A DNA stretch of 64,000 nucleotides from an uncultured Mycobacteriaceae bacterium (GCA_902826815.1 CADEGF010000029.1:18742-82741), one strand, 5' to 3'; counted from the stretch's first letter, positions 9,627 to 18,793 are shown. The notes: generated from the letters alone by a model not told the origin. Made by a program: numbers and translations.

Positions 9627-10204
9627 GGCTTGAGGTATCCGTTCAATGAGTGGGCGAGTTCGACGGCGAGCGCGTCGGCATCGAGGATCGGTTCCACGAT
9701 CTGCGCTGACTGGATCGTCGACTGGGTGATCAGCAGGCACATCGCGGCGAGCTGGCGCGGGTCGCCCGCCCGCACGCTGCCGTCGCGCTGGGCGGCCCTC
9801 AGCTCGGAGGCCACCGCCTCGATCAGGATCTGCTGGCTGGTGCCGAGTCGTTCGGCGATGTAGACCATGGCCAGTTCCGGCGCGGAGTGAAAGACCGACA
9901 TGACAACCTCGTCGTGGCGCAGTCGTTCGGCGACGCCGACGATCCGCTCCACAAGTGCTTCGCGGCCGCCGTCGCGTGTGGGCAGATCGCGCAGCACAGC
10001 GGTGATCCTGGCCGTCAGCAGAGCGGCGAGGAGTGCACGGGTGTCGGGCCAGCGACGGTAGATGGTCGGCCTGCTCACCCCGGCGCGACGCGCGATTTCG
10101 GCGAGCGTCACCCGCTCGACACCGTAGGCCAGCACACAACTCGCCGCGGCGTCGAGGATCTTGTCGCCCAAGTCCGGTGATGTGTCGTTACTGATTGACA
10201 ACAT
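9623..10204 (-). CDS. TetR-family regulator next to glpD
   Basis: A 193-residue TetR-type repressor. The N-terminal HTH spans residues 20-60 (YGVERVTLAEIARRAGVSRPTIYRRWPDTRALL). The ATG at 10204 is chosen because upstream sequence is low-complexity Arg/Ala and belongs to the divergent gene. Matches Rv2250c in position and type. Its start is only 17 bases from the start of the divergent FAD oxidase, and the shared region carries inverted repeats, so it probably controls itself, glpD and the oxidase. Ligand unknown. Confidence 0.9.
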   Translation of the reverse strand: MLSISNDTSPDLGDKILDAAASCVLAYGVERVTLAEIARRAGVSRPTIYRRWPDTRALLAALLTARITAVLRDLPTRDGGREALVERIVGVAERLRHDEVVMSVFHSAPELAMVYIAERLGTSQQILIEAVASELRAAQRDGSVRAGDPRQLAAMCLLITQSTIQSAQIVEPILDADALAVELAHSLNGYLKP

Positions 10205-10219
10205 ATGTAATACTGTAAC
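10187..10219. promoter_or_regulatory. Shared operator/promoter between tetR-glpD and the FAD oxidase
   Basis: GTTAC (10187-10191) and GTAAC (10215-10219) form the outer arms of an inverted repeat centred on the perfect 8-bp palindrome ACATATGT (10201-10208), which contains the tetR start codon. TAATAC (10208-10213) can serve as -10 for the plus-strand gene, and TACAGT on the minus strand for tetR; both would give nearly leaderless messages. The AT-rich 33 bases stand out from GC-rich surroundings. Inference. Confidence 0.6.
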
Positions 10220-10221
10220 GC

Positions 10222-11805
10222 ATGATGAAGTGGGATGCATGGGGAGACCCGGAAAAAGCCAAACCGCTCTCCGACGGGATTCGGAATCTGCTGGAGCAGG
10301 CGCTCGGCGTCGGGGACTCACCGCTTCCCGAGCTGCAACCAGAGCAGGTCCGGCTGCGGCCTTCGGCGCTCTCGGCTGTCGACCGGGACGCGCTCTCCGA
10401 CATCGTCGGCGCGGAGCACTGCGGGGTCGACGACGACGCGAGGCTGCTTCGTGCTGGTGGTAAATCCACCCTCGACCTGCTGCGACGCCGGGACCCCGGG
10501 GTGCAGGACGCACCCGATGCCGTGCTGCTGCCCGCCTCCGACGACGAGATCGCCGCCGTGCTGCGAGTGTGCGCGCAGCGCAGCATCGCCGTCGTCCCGT
10601 TCGGCGGTGGCACCAGCGTGGTCGGCGGCCTGGACCCGCTGCGCGGTCAGTTCAAAGCCGTCATCTCGCTCGATCTACGCAGGCTCAACGAACTGCACTC
10701 CCTCGACGAGGTGTCCGGTGAGGCCGAACTCGGCGCAGGCGTGACGGGTCCGGACGCTGAACGGCTGCTCGGTGAACGGGGCTTCTCGCTCGGGCACTTT
10801 CCCCAGAGCTTCCAGTTCGCGACGATCGGCGGATTCGCCGCAACCAGATCGTCCGGCCAGGACTCGGCGGGCTACGGGCGATTCAACGATATGGTCCGCG
10901 GCCTCCGAACGGTCACGCCTGCCGGGGTGCTCGACCTCGGCCGCGCACCGGAATCCGCTGCGGGCCCGGACCTGCGCCAGCTGATGATCGGGTCCGAGGG
11001 CGTCTTCGGTGTCATCACCCGCGTTCGCGTCAAGGTTCACCCGACACCCACCGCCACCCGTTACGAAGCGTGGTCGTTCCCCGACTTCGGCACCGGTGCG
11101 GACGCCCTGCGCACCGTCGTACAAACCGGGACCGGCCCGACCGTGCTGCGGCTGTCCGACGAAGCCGAGACCGGGGTGAACCTGGCCACCGCGGACAGCA
11201 TCGGCGAAGACACCGTCACCGGCGGCTGCCTGGCCATCACCGTGTTCGAGGGAACCGAGGATCACGTCGAGAGCAGGCACGCAGAAACCCGACGTCTGAT
11301 GGAAGCCAAGGGTGGCACCTCGCTGGGCGAGGCGCCGGCGCGGGCTTGGGAACACGGCCGCTTCAACGCGCCTTACCTGCGCGACTCACTGCTGTCCGCC
11401 GGCGCGCTGTGCGAGACCCTCGAAACCGCCACCAACTGGTCCAACGTTCCCGCGCTGAAGGCCGCGGTGACCGAGGCGCTGACGACCGCGCTCGCGGAAA
11501 CCGGCACGCCCGCCCTTGTGCTGTGCCACATTTCGCATGTGTATCCCACCGGGGCGTCGTTGTACTTCACCGTCGTCGCGGGGCAGCGGGGCAATCCCAT
11601 CGAGCAGTGGCGCAAGGCGAAAACCGCCGCGTCGAATGCGATGGTGCGCAACGGCGCCACCATCACCCACCACCATGCCGTCGGCGCCGATCACCGACCC
11701 TGGATGCGCGACGAGGTCGGCGACCTCGGCGTGCAGGTGCTGCAGGCAATCAAGGCGACACTCGATCCGGCCGGAATCCTCAACCCCGGCAAGCTGATTC
11801 CGTGA
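10222..11805 (+). CDS. FAD-binding oxidase, alkyldihydroxyacetonephosphate synthase-like
   Basis: A 527-residue flavoprotein of the VAO/GlcD fold. Residues 92-135 carry the FAD-binding motif (PASDDEIAAVLRVCAQRSIAVVPFGGGTSVVGG), followed by the second FAD segment (SFQFATIGGFAATRSSGQDSAGYG) and a C-terminal GILNPGKLIP. It corresponds to Rv2251, annotated as an alkyl-DHAP synthase-like oxidase. Its neighbours are glpD and a lipid kinase, all touching glycerol-phosphate or diacylglycerol metabolism, which fits an ether-lipid or related reaction; the exact substrate is not known. GTGA overlap couples it to the next gene. Confidence 0.88.
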   Translation: MMKWDAWGDPEKAKPLSDGIRNLLEQALGVGDSPLPELQPEQVRLRPSALSAVDRDALSDIVGAEHCGVDDDARLLRAGGKSTLDLLRRRDPGVQDAPDAVLLPASDDEIAAVLRVCAQRSIAVVPFGGGTSVVGGLDPLRGQFKAVISLDLRRLNELHSLDEVSGEAELGAGVTGPDAERLLGERGFSLGHFPQSFQFATIGGFAATRSSGQDSAGYGRFNDMVRGLRTVTPAGVLDLGRAPESAAGPDLRQLMIGSEGVFGVITRVRVKVHPTPTATRYEAWSFPDFGTGADALRTVVQTGTGPTVLRLSDEAETGVNLATADSIGEDTVTGGCLAITVFEGTEDHVESRHAETRRLMEAKGGTSLGEAPARAWEHGRFNAPYLRDSLLSAGALCETLETATNWSNVPALKAAVTEALTTALAETGTPALVLCHISHVYPTGASLYFTVVAGQRGNPIEQWRKAKTAASNAMVRNGATITHHHAVGADHRPWMRDEVGDLGVQVLQAIKATLDPAGILNPGKLIP

Positions 11806-12707
11806 TCACCGGCCGCGTCACGATGCTGACCAACCCCGCATCGGGGCACGGCAGCGCGCCGCATGCGGCCGAACGGGCGGTGGCCCAGTTGCACAAGCGG
11901 GGGGTCGACGTCGTCGCGATCGCGGGTACCGACGCCGAACATGCGCGACGACTTGTCGACGGCGCACTCGAACGCGGGATGGACGCGCTCGTCGTCGTCG
12001 GCGGAGACGGCATCATCTCGCTCGCGCTGCAAGTCCTCGCACAGTCAGGCATTCCGCTGGCCATCATTCCCGCGGGAACCGGCAACGACCATGCCCGCGA
12101 ATTCCGGATCCCCGCAAAGGATCCCGAGGCCGCGGCCGACGTCGTCGTCGACGGGGTCGCGCAAACGATCGACCTCGGCCACATCAAGGGCGCAGACGGC
12201 ACGGACAGATGGTTCGGCACCGTGATGGCAGCGGGTTTCGACTCGCTGGTCACCGACCGCACCAATCGGATGCGATGGCCGCACGGCAGGATGCGATACA
12301 ACATGGCCATGATCGCCGAGCTGTCCAAGCTGCGGCTGCTGCCGTTTCGGCTCTCGTTCGACGGCGAGGAACTCGAAACAGAGCTCACCCTTGCCGCCTT
12401 CGGCAACACCAAGAGCTACGGGGGCGGCATGAAGATCTGCCCGAACGCCGACCCCACCGACGGGCTGCTCGACGCGACCATGGTGGCATCGGCATCGCGG
12501 ACGAAGCTGATTCGGTTGTTCCCCACCGTGTTCAAGGGCACGCACGTCGACCTCGACGAGGTACGCACCGCGCGGGCGAAGACGATCACCGTCGAGTGCC
12601 GGGCTTCGCCTCAAATCACGGCCTACGCCGACGGCGAGTACGTCTGCCCGCTACCGGTCGAGGTGTCGGCGGTCAGCGGAGCGCTCAAGATTCTTGTGCC
12701 GGGCTAA
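11802..12707 (+). CDS. Diacylglycerol kinase-like lipid kinase
   Basis: Phosphorylates diacylglycerol or a related lipid (DAGK/sphingosine kinase catalytic fold). The 301-residue protein has the N-terminal NPASGHGSA nucleotide motif, the signature VVVGGDGIISLALQ, IPAGTGNDHAREF, and the later NADPTDGLLDATMV; all are hallmarks of the YegS/DgkB group. Matches Rv2252, reported to act in phosphatidylinositol mannoside synthesis. GTG 11802 overlaps the stop of the FAD oxidase. The longer open frame upstream is only a shadow of that gene. Confidence 0.93.
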   Translation: MITGRVTMLTNPASGHGSAPHAAERAVAQLHKRGVDVVAIAGTDAEHARRLVDGALERGMDALVVVGGDGIISLALQVLAQSGIPLAIIPAGTGNDHAREFRIPAKDPEAAADVVVDGVAQTIDLGHIKGADGTDRWFGTVMAAGFDSLVTDRTNRMRWPHGRMRYNMAMIAELSKLRLLPFRLSFDGEELETELTLAAFGNTKSYGGGMKICPNADPTDGLLDATMVASASRTKLIRLFPTVFKGTHVDLDEVRTARAKTITVECRASPQITAYADGEYVCPLPVEVSAVSGALKILVPG

Positions 12708-12721
12708 CTCCGGCGAGCAGG

Positions 12722-13234
12722 TTAACCGACTCCGCGGTTCAGCCAGGACACCTCGCCTGTGTCGCCGCCGCTCCGATAGGGCTCCAGCGCTTCATCCCAC
12801 GCGGTGCCAAGCACCGAATCCAGCTCTGCCTCAAGCATCTCGGCGCCGGACGACATCAACGACCGCAGCCGCATCTCGCCGACCATCACATCGCCGTTGG
12901 CGCTCATTGCTCCGCTCCACAGCCCGAGCTGCGGAGTGTGACAGAAGCGCTGGCCGTCGACCCCCGAGCTGGCGTCCTCGGTGACCTCGAAGCGCAGCAC
13001 CGACCACGAGCGAAGTGCGTTGGCGAGCTGTGCGCCTGCGCCAACCGGGCCGACCCAGTTGATGACGGCGCGTAGCTGCCCTGGCATCGCCGGTTGCGGC
13101 GTCCAGGTGAGATTTGCCCGCGACCTCAGGGTCGACGACAACGCCCACTCGACATGCGGGCACACGGCCGCGGGTGAGGCGTGGATAAAAACCACGCCCG
13201 TCGTCGAGTCGGCGAATTGGTTCGACGCGCGCAT
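12722..13234 (-). CDS. DUF3145 family protein (Rv2256c-like)
   Basis: A 170-residue soluble protein of a family confined to actinobacteria. Recognisable parts are GVVFIHASPAAVCPHVEWALSS, ANLTWTPQPAMPGQLRA and LRFEVTEDASSGVDGQRFCHTPQLG. ATG 13234 is preferred over the upstream codon at 13273 because GAAGGAG lies 7 bases before it. Function unknown. Its position next to the lipid kinase and serine hydrolase is the same as I recall in M. tuberculosis, which argues for a conserved housekeeping role. Confidence 0.85.
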   Translation of the reverse strand: MRASNQFADSTTGVVFIHASPAAVCPHVEWALSSTLRSRANLTWTPQPAMPGQLRAVINWVGPVGAGAQLANALRSWSVLRFEVTEDASSGVDGQRFCHTPQLGLWSGAMSANGDVMVGEMRLRSLMSSGAEMLEAELDSVLGTAWDEALEPYRSGGDTGEVSWLNRGVG

Positions 13235-13359
13235 CTGCTGCTCCTTCGGCTCCACGAGGGACGTCTTCCCCAACGACCTGGCGGATGAAATGAGCTGCAG
13301 TTGTGTCGTACGTGTCTATTGTGCCTTGTGAGGCCCCTGTTGCGCTAGTCCCAGTCCTG

Positions 13360-14181
13360 TTAGCTGCCGAATTCGGCAATCACGGCGTCGGACAGCGCCG
13401 GCCAGCGTTCGTAGGCCCAGTCGCCGAAATCGAGATCGGCCAGCGCGACAAGTGCCAGGTCACGGTCGGGATCAACCCAGATAAACGTTCCTGACTGGCC
13501 AAAATGCCCGTAGGTGCGGCTGGAATTGGCCGAACCGGTCCAGTGCGGCGCCTTGGCGTCGCGAATCTCGAAACCCAGGCCCCAGTCGTTGGGCCGCTGC
13601 ACCCCGAAGCCGGGCAACACGCCGCCAAGGCCGGGAAACTGCACCTCGGTCGCCCGGCTGTGCATTTCGGCCGACACGAGCGTGGGTCGTAGCAGGTCAC
13701 CGGCGAAAGCGAGCAGATCGGCGACGGTCGACGTCACGCCGTAACCCGCCGCCGCGGCGCCACCTTCGAGTTCGCTGGACGCCATGCCGAGCGGTTCGAA
13801 GACCGCCTCGGCCAGGTATCGGCCGAACTCGATGTCGGCTTCCTTCTCCACCACCGCAGCGGCCACGCCGAACCCGTAGTTGGAGTAGATCCGCCGCTTC
13901 CCCGGCGCCGACATCAGCTGGTCGTTGTGCATCGCGTAGCCCGACGTGTGGGCCAACAGGTGACGCACGGTCGAATCCGGCGGGCCTGCGCGGGTGTCGA
14001 GGTCGACGACGCCCTCCTCGATCGCGATCTGCACGGCGCGCGCAGCCAATGGCTTCGTCACCGATGCCAGCGCGAACCGGTGCGCGGTGTCACCGTGCTC
14101 GGCGAGAACGCCGGACGGGTTGACGACCGCCGCGGCGGCGTTTCGGACCGGCCAGTCGGCGATCAGATCGAGGGCAGGCAT
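13360..14181 (-). CDS. Serine hydrolase of the class C beta-lactamase/esterase fold
   Basis: A 273-residue protein with the catalytic motifs of the beta-lactamase-related esterases: SxxK as ASVTKPL near residue 50, YxN as IYSNYG, and HFGQSGTF in place of KTG. No signal peptide, so probably cytosolic; activity could be esterase or peptidase. ATG 14181 is used because sequence upstream belongs to the neighbouring mmuM shadow. Corresponds to Rv2257c in position and length (272 residues there, as I recall). The natural substrate is not known. Confidence 0.85.
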   Translation of the reverse strand: MPALDLIADWPVRNAAAAVVNPSGVLAEHGDTAHRFALASVTKPLAARAVQIAIEEGVVDLDTRAGPPDSTVRHLLAHTSGYAMHNDQLMSAPGKRRIYSNYGFGVAAAVVEKEADIEFGRYLAEAVFEPLGMASSELEGGAAAAGYGVTSTVADLLAFAGDLLRPTLVSAEMHSRATEVQFPGLGGVLPGFGVQRPNDWGLGFEIRDAKAPHWTGSANSSRTYGHFGQSGTFIWVDPDRDLALVALADLDFGDWAYERWPALSDAVIAEFGS

Positions 14182-14191
14182 CGGCTGGAGC

Positions 14192-15130
14192 CTAGTTCGT
14201 CCTCCATGCCGAGACGATCGCGGCCACGTGACGGGCGTCGGTGCCGCAGCAGCCGCCCAGCACCTTGACATGGGGTAGCCCGTCTTGCAGCGCGGCATGC
14301 TGTGCGCCGAGCTCTTCCGGGTTGCCCTCGTCGAGCTCGGTCGCCTCGTCGAGCTCCGCATGACTCCTGACCGACGAGTTCGCGCGCAACCCGACGAGCC
14401 GCTGCCGCCACGCGCCATCGTGGGTAAGCGCAGACGAGAAGTGCGTCGGGTGAGCGCAGTTGATCATGAAATAGGCTGCGCCGGTGTCGGTTTCCGCGTC
14501 GATCTGTGCTATCGCCTCATGCAGCGGCTGGCCCGTCGAGAGCCTGCCATCCGTCTCGACGGTCAACGACATGGCCACCGGGACCCCTGCCGCCGCGGCT
14601 GCTGCCACGATGCCGATCGCTTCCTCGGCGTTGTTGATCGTCATTGCGGTCACCTGATCGACAGACGTGTCGGCGAACGTGCCGATCTGCACTGAGTGAT
14701 AGCGCTGCGCCTGCTCTGAAGTCATCGCGTTGGCGGGGTCGTACCCGTCGCCGCGAGGACCGACACAGCCGCTGACCACCGCGGTGATTCCGTCCGCGGT
14801 CGCGGCGGCTCGGACCTCCTCGGCGAGAGCCACTGCGGCGCGGTTGTTCTCGTCGAGCCGGGCCGCCGAATAGCCCAGCTGCTCGGCCCAGTCGGGGTTC
14901 GCGCGCCATGTCGGTGTCTCCACGACAAAGCCCGCGCCGTGCTCGCGGGCGATGTCCAGGTAGTCGTCGTAGTAGCTGCGCAGCTGCTCGCGACCGCCCG
15001 ACTGGTCGAGCAAAGGAAACGCCGCGAAGCAGGGAAGGTCGATGCCGTGGTGAAAGACCAGGTCCGTCTCCAGCCCGCCGTCCGCAACGAACAGCTGTTC
15101 ACCACTGAGCTGAGGCAACGGTTGCCGCAT
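14192..15130 (-). CDS. mmuM: Homocysteine S-methyltransferase
   Basis: Transfers a methyl group, usually from S-methylmethionine or SAM, to homocysteine to give methionine. The 312-residue barrel starts FVADGGLETDLVFHHG and ends with the zinc-binding double cysteine GGCCGTD; a third metal Cys lies in FMINCAHP. ATG 15130 directly follows GTG 15133, either of which overlaps the TGA of the upstream TPR gene, so the two are coupled. This gene and its two upstream neighbours occupy the spot where M. tuberculosis has Rv2258c. Confidence 0.9.
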   Translation of the reverse strand: MRQPLPQLSGEQLFVADGGLETDLVFHHGIDLPCFAAFPLLDQSGGREQLRSYYDDYLDIAREHGAGFVVETPTWRANPDWAEQLGYSAARLDENNRAAVALAEEVRAAATADGITAVVSGCVGPRGDGYDPANAMTSEQAQRYHSVQIGTFADTSVDQVTAMTINNAEEAIGIVAAAAAAGVPVAMSLTVETDGRLSTGQPLHEAIAQIDAETDTGAAYFMINCAHPTHFSSALTHDGAWRQRLVGLRANSSVRSHAELDEATELDEGNPEELGAQHAALQDGLPHVKVLGGCCGTDARHVAAIVSAWRTN

Positions 15131-15867
15131 CACGATTTCCTGCCGATGCTGGCGTCGGATGCGTCGATCACGACCCCGGTGACGACGACCCAGCGTCGCA
15201 TCGACTCTGTCCAGGCTTGGCGGTGCTGCGCGTCTGCTTGCCCATCCGAGCGGAGCACCAACCGATAGACATCACCGGCCCACTCCGGTGGCACACGGTC
15301 GTCGAGTACGGGTAGCAGTGTCTCATCGAGCATCCGGTAGCCCTCCGCCACACGGGATTCCAGCAGTGCGGCGATCCCGTCGATCACCCGGCTGAGCACG
15401 TCGAGTGTCGCGTCGCTGGTATCTGCGACGGTTTGCCGCAGCACAGTGTTGGCCCGGGTCAACGCCAGCGCATCACGCTCGGCGAGTGCGGCCGCGGCGT
15501 CGAGGTATGCCAGATAGCCGAGTGTCCGACTCGAGGGCGCACCGATGATCAGTCCTCGGGCACGATCCGCCCAGACCCGCGACAGCGCCTCGTGAGCGCG
15601 CACCCGCCACTGCAACGCCAGGATCGTGGCCTTCATCGCCGCGGCGGCGGGATCGGTGCGCACCAACCTGTCGTAGGCCCGCTCGGTCAGCCGGACGGCT
15701 TCGTTTTCGCGACCGATGCGCCAGGCGGCGGCGCCGTAGGCGTCGAGGTCGTCGATCCCCAACGATCCGAGTCCGTCGCTGCGGACGAAGGCGGTGTAGC
15801 TCGCCCGCCAGTCGTTACGCCGGTAGGCCTCGCGGGCCTCGGTGACGAAGTCGATCAGAATGTCCAT
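15130..15867 (-). CDS. TPR-like helical protein resembling the sensor part of a LuxR regulator
   Basis: A 245-residue, all-helical, Ala/Arg/Leu-rich protein with degenerate TPR units (AREAYRRNDWRASYTAFVR, AAWRIGRENEAVRLTERAYDRL, LGYLAYLDAAAALAERDALA). Similar sequences form the helical half of some mycobacterial LuxR-type regulators that end in an HTH; here the protein stops after ESMRRWVVVTGVVIDAS with no HTH. It may be a shortened regulator or a scaffold protein. ATG 15867, 10 bases after the dioxygenase gene stop, coupled to mmuM downstream. No catalytic motif seen. Confidence 0.65.
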   Translation of the reverse strand: MDILIDFVTEAREAYRRNDWRASYTAFVRSDGLGSLGIDDLDAYGAAAWRIGRENEAVRLTERAYDRLVRTDPAAAAMKATILALQWRVRAHEALSRVWADRARGLIIGAPSSRTLGYLAYLDAAAALAERDALALTRANTVLRQTVADTSDATLDVLSRVIDGIAALLESRVAEGYRMLDETLLPVLDDRVPPEWAGDVYRLVLRSDGQADAQHRQAWTESMRRWVVVTGVVIDASDASIGRKS

Positions 15868-15877
15868 GACCCCTCCA

Positions 15878-16678
15878 TCACACCAGTTGAATCGACCGTT
15901 TCGCCAGGCCCATCCAGTAGCCGTCGATGACCTGTCGCGGGGCCTGCTCCGGGTCTCCCGACGCACCGAGCGCCACGAACAGCGGCGCGAAGTGCTCCAC
16001 CGTTGGGTGCGCGTACGGCATCCCCGGCGCCGTGTTCCGAAAGTCGATGAGCGCGTCGAGATCACCCGCCGAGAACCGCTCGGACGCCCATACGTCGAAC
16101 TCCACCGACCACTGAGGCGGAGTGGCGCCCGGCGACGGGTCATCCAGGAACGGCAGGCCGTGCGTGGTGAACCCCGATCCGATCACCAGCACGCCGTCGT
16201 CGCGCAGCGGCCGCAGCCGTTCGCCGAGGTGAAGCAGTCGTTGCGGATCCAGAGTGGGCAGGGAGATCTGCAGCACCGGGATGTCGGCGTCGGGATACAT
16301 CACGGTGAGCGGCACATACGCGCCGTGGTCGAGCCTGCGGTCGCGATCGTGGGCGACGGATTCGCCGTCGGGCATCAGCGCTTCGACCGTCGCGGCCAGG
16401 GCACTCGCGCCAGGCGCGTGGTAGGTGACGTCGTAGTAGTGCTCGGGAAAACCCCAGAAGTCGTAGGTCAGTGGCGTCTCGACCGTGGTCGAGCCGATCG
16501 TCAGCGGAGCGGCCTCCCAGTGGGCGGAGACGATGAGAATCGCCTTCGGCACCGGAAGGTCGGCGGCCCAGGCCGCGAGCTGCGACACCCAGAGTTCGTC
16601 GTCGACGAGTGGCGGGGCGCCGTGGCTCAGGTAAATGACCGGGGGCGCTCCGGCGCTGACATCAGACTCGGGCGTCAT
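15878..16678 (-). CDS. DODA-type extradiol aromatic ring-opening dioxygenase
   Basis: A 266-residue member of the LigB/YgiD (4,5-DOPA dioxygenase) family. The metal-binding histidines are visible in YLSHGAPP (residues 16-23), SAHWEA (51-56), LDHGAYVPL and HPTVEHFAPLF. Opens catechol-type rings between carbons outside the diol. It may act on a plant-derived or endogenous catechol; the substrate cannot be read from sequence. Divergent from mscR with 53 bases between starts and likely co-transcribed with the TPR protein and mmuM. Confidence 0.88.
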   Translation of the reverse strand: MTPESDVSAGAPPVIYLSHGAPPLVDDELWVSQLAAWAADLPVPKAILIVSAHWEAAPLTIGSTTVETPLTYDFWGFPEHYYDVTYHAPGASALAATVEALMPDGESVAHDRDRRLDHGAYVPLTVMYPDADIPVLQISLPTLDPQRLLHLGERLRPLRDDGVLVIGSGFTTHGLPFLDDPSPGATPPQWSVEFDVWASERFSAGDLDALIDFRNTAPGMPYAHPTVEHFAPLFVALGASGDPEQAPRQVIDGYWMGLAKRSIQLV

Positions 16679-16731
16679 CGTTCCAGCGTTCCACTTTCGG
16701 GCCGCCGATGCCTCCCGCTAAGGTTTGACTC

Positions 16732-17820
16732 ATGGGTCAAACAGTGCGCGGCGTGATCTCACGGAAGAAGGGTGAACCGGTCGAGGTGGTGGATGTGGTC
16801 ATCCCCGACCCGGGTCCGGGCGAGGTGGTGGTCGACATCCTCGCCTGCGGCGTCTGCCATACCGATTCGACCTACCGCGAGGGCGGCATCAACGACGAGT
16901 TCCCGTTCCTACTGGGCCACGAGGCGGCGGGCACTGTCGAGTCGATCGGCGCGGGCGTGACGAACGTGCAGCCAGGCGACTTCGTGATCCTGAACTGGCG
17001 CGCGGTGTGCGGGCAGTGCCGGGCATGCAAGCGCGGCCGCCCGCATCTGTGCTTCGACACCTTCAACGCCGAGCAGAAGATGACGCTGACCGACGGCACC
17101 GAGCTGTCACCGGCGCTGGGTATCGGGGCCTTCGTCGACAAGACGTTGGTACACGAGGGGCAGTGCACGAAGGTCGATCCCGCCGCCGACCCCGCCGTGG
17201 CCGGGCTGCTTGGCTGCGGTGTGATGGCCGGTATCGGTGCGGCGATCAACACCGGCGCGGTGAACCGCGACGACACCGTCGCCGTGATCGGCTGCGGCGG
17301 CGTTGGTGATGCCGCCATTGCCGGAGCGGCACTCGTCGGCGCCAAGCGGATCATCGCCGTCGACACCGACAACAAGAAGCTGGACTGGGCCCGCGGTTTC
17401 GGCGCGACGCACACGATCAACGCCAAGGAACTCGATCCGGTGGAGACCATCCAGGATCTCACCGACGGCAACGGTGCCGACGTCGTGATCGACGCGGTCG
17501 GCCGACCGGAGACCTGGAAGCAGGCGTTCTACGCCCGCGATCTCGCCGGAACCGTTGTGCTGGTTGGCGTTCCGACACCGGATATGAAGCTGGAGATGCC
17601 GCTGGTCGACTTCTTCTCCCGCGGTGGGGCACTGAAATCGTCCTGGTACGGCGACTGTCTTCCTGAACGCGACTTCCCCACCTTGATCAGCCTCTACCTG
17701 CAGGGCCGGCTGCCGCTGGAGAAGTTCGTCTCCGAGCGCATTGGCCTCGACGACATCGAGGACGCGTTCCACAAGATGCACTCGGGCGAGGTGCTGCGTT
17801 CGGTGGTGGTGTTCAAGTGA
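16732..17820 (+). CDS. mscR: MscR, S-(hydroxymethyl)mycothiol dehydrogenase / nitrosomycothiol reductase
   Basis: Zinc-dependent medium-chain alcohol dehydrogenase that detoxifies formaldehyde bound to mycothiol and reduces S-nitrosomycothiol. The 362-residue protein has catalytic zinc ligands in ACGVCHTD (Cys41-type) and GHEAAG, structural-zinc cysteines in [15 protein letters not shown], and the NAD fold [12 protein letters not shown]. It is nearly identical by eye to Rv2259. ATG 16732 gives the expected N-terminus (GQTVRGVIS). GTGA overlap with the MBL-fold gene. Confidence 0.95.
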   Translation: MGQTVRGVISRKKGEPVEVVDVVIPDPGPGEVVVDILACGVCHTDSTYREGGINDEFPFLLGHEAAGTVESIGAGVTNVQPGDFVILNWRAVCGQCRACKRGRPHLCFDTFNAEQKMTLTDGTELSPALGIGAFVDKTLVHEGQCTKVDPAADPAVAGLLGCGVMAGIGAAINTGAVNRDDTVAVIGCGGVGDAAIAGAALVGAKRIIAVDTDNKKLDWARGFGATHTINAKELDPVETIQDLTDGNGADVVIDAVGRPETWKQAFYARDLAGTVVLVGVPTPDMKLEMPLVDFFSRGGALKSSWYGDCLPERDFPTLISLYLQGRLPLEKFVSERIGLDDIEDAFHKMHSGEVLRSVVVFK

Positions 17821-18446
17821 ACGGCGGACCGATACAGCGGCTAGTCACCCACGGCCTCTTCGAACTCGACGGCGGCAGTTGGGAAGTCGACAACAACATC
17901 TGGATCGTCGGCGACGACAAAGACGTCGTGGTGTTCGACGCCGCACATGACGCGAACCCGATCGTCAACGCGGTCGGCGGCCGAAACGTGGTTGCCGTCA
18001 TCTGCACGCACGGACACAACGACCATGTGACGGTGGCGCCGGAACTCGGCGATGCGCTCGACGCGCCGGTGCTGCTGCATCCGGCCGACGACGTGTTGTG
18101 GCGGATGACCCACCCGGACAAGGATTTCCGCGCGGTCGGCGAGAACGAGACCGTGACCGTGGCAGGCACCGAGATTCGCGCCATGCACACACCTGGTCAC
18201 TCCCCCGGCTCGGTCTGCTGGTACGCACCCGAACTCGGGGCGGTGTTCAGCGGGGACACCTTGTTCGAGGGCGGCCCAGGGGCGACGGGCAGATCGTACT
18301 CCGACTTCCCGACGATCCTCGAGTCGATCGCGGGCAGGCTCGGCAAGCTACCCGGCGAAACCGTGGTCTACACCGGGCACGGCGACTCGACCACGATCGG
18401 TGACGAGATCGTGCACTACGACGAATGGGTGGCCCGCGGCCACTAG
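17817..18446 (+). CDS. MBL-fold hydrolase partner of MscR
   Basis: A 209-residue metallo-beta-lactamase-fold protein with the full metal motif [12 protein letters not shown] (HxHxDH), the HTPGHSPGS histidine, the FSGDTLF aspartate and the final [11 protein letters not shown] histidine. Same place as Rv2260. Directly coupled to mscR through a GTGA overlap, so a role in the mycothiol-aldehyde pathway is likely, for example hydrolysis of the S-formylmycothiol product; this is inference from context. Ends overlapping the convergent HxlR gene by four bases. Confidence 0.9.
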   Translation: MNGGPIQRLVTHGLFELDGGSWEVDNNIWIVGDDKDVVVFDAAHDANPIVNAVGGRNVVAVICTHGHNDHVTVAPELGDALDAPVLLHPADDVLWRMTHPDKDFRAVGENETVTVAGTEIRAMHTPGHSPGSVCWYAPELGAVFSGDTLFEGGPGATGRSYSDFPTILESIAGRLGKLPGETVVYTGHGDSTTIGDEIVHYDEWVARGH

Positions 18447-18781
18447 CCTTTTGCGTTGCGCACAGACGCGGTGGCCCATCGGTCCGACCAGGCTTGGAGA
18501 CTGACGAGCGTCTCCATCAGGCTACGGCCGCTTTCACTGAGTCGATAGCCGCCGTTCTCGTGATCGACGGTTCCAAGCTCGCGTAGGTCTTTCAGCCGTG
18601 CGTTGAGCGAGCCGGGGTTGGATTCGCACGCCTCCTGAAGCGCGCGAAAAGTCAATGGGCCGTCGCGAAGTTCCCACAACACTCGAAGCGCTCCACGACG
18701 ACCCAGCACGTCGAGAACGACCATGATTGGTCGCCCAGTGGACGAGCCCCGTGCCGGTCGACCGACCCTTGGACTATTCAT
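18443..18781 (-). CDS. HxlR-family winged-helix regulator
   Basis: A 112-residue HxlR-type regulator: VLDVLGRRGALRVLWELRDGPLTFRALQEACESNPGSLNARLKDL is the winged helix, followed by NGGYRLSESGRSL. The conserved Trp after GRR in many relatives (GRRWALR) is Gly here, and there is only one Cys (in EACESN). Faces the tautomerase gene across a 245-base region rich in inverted repeats; such regulators often control the divergent gene and respond to quinones or electrophiles. The control link is inferred. Confidence 0.85.
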   Translation of the reverse strand: MNSPRVGRPARGSSTGRPIMVVLDVLGRRGALRVLWELRDGPLTFRALQEACESNPGSLNARLKDLRELGTVDHENGGYRLSESGRSLMETLVSLQAWSDRWATASVRNAKG

Positions 18782-18793
18782 GCTTTACATTTT

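Noticed and set aside
9626-10139. N-terminal extension of glpD across tetR
   Set aside because: In frame and open, but the extension is Arg/Ala-rich and not homologous; the TTG at 9626 gives the known N-terminus.
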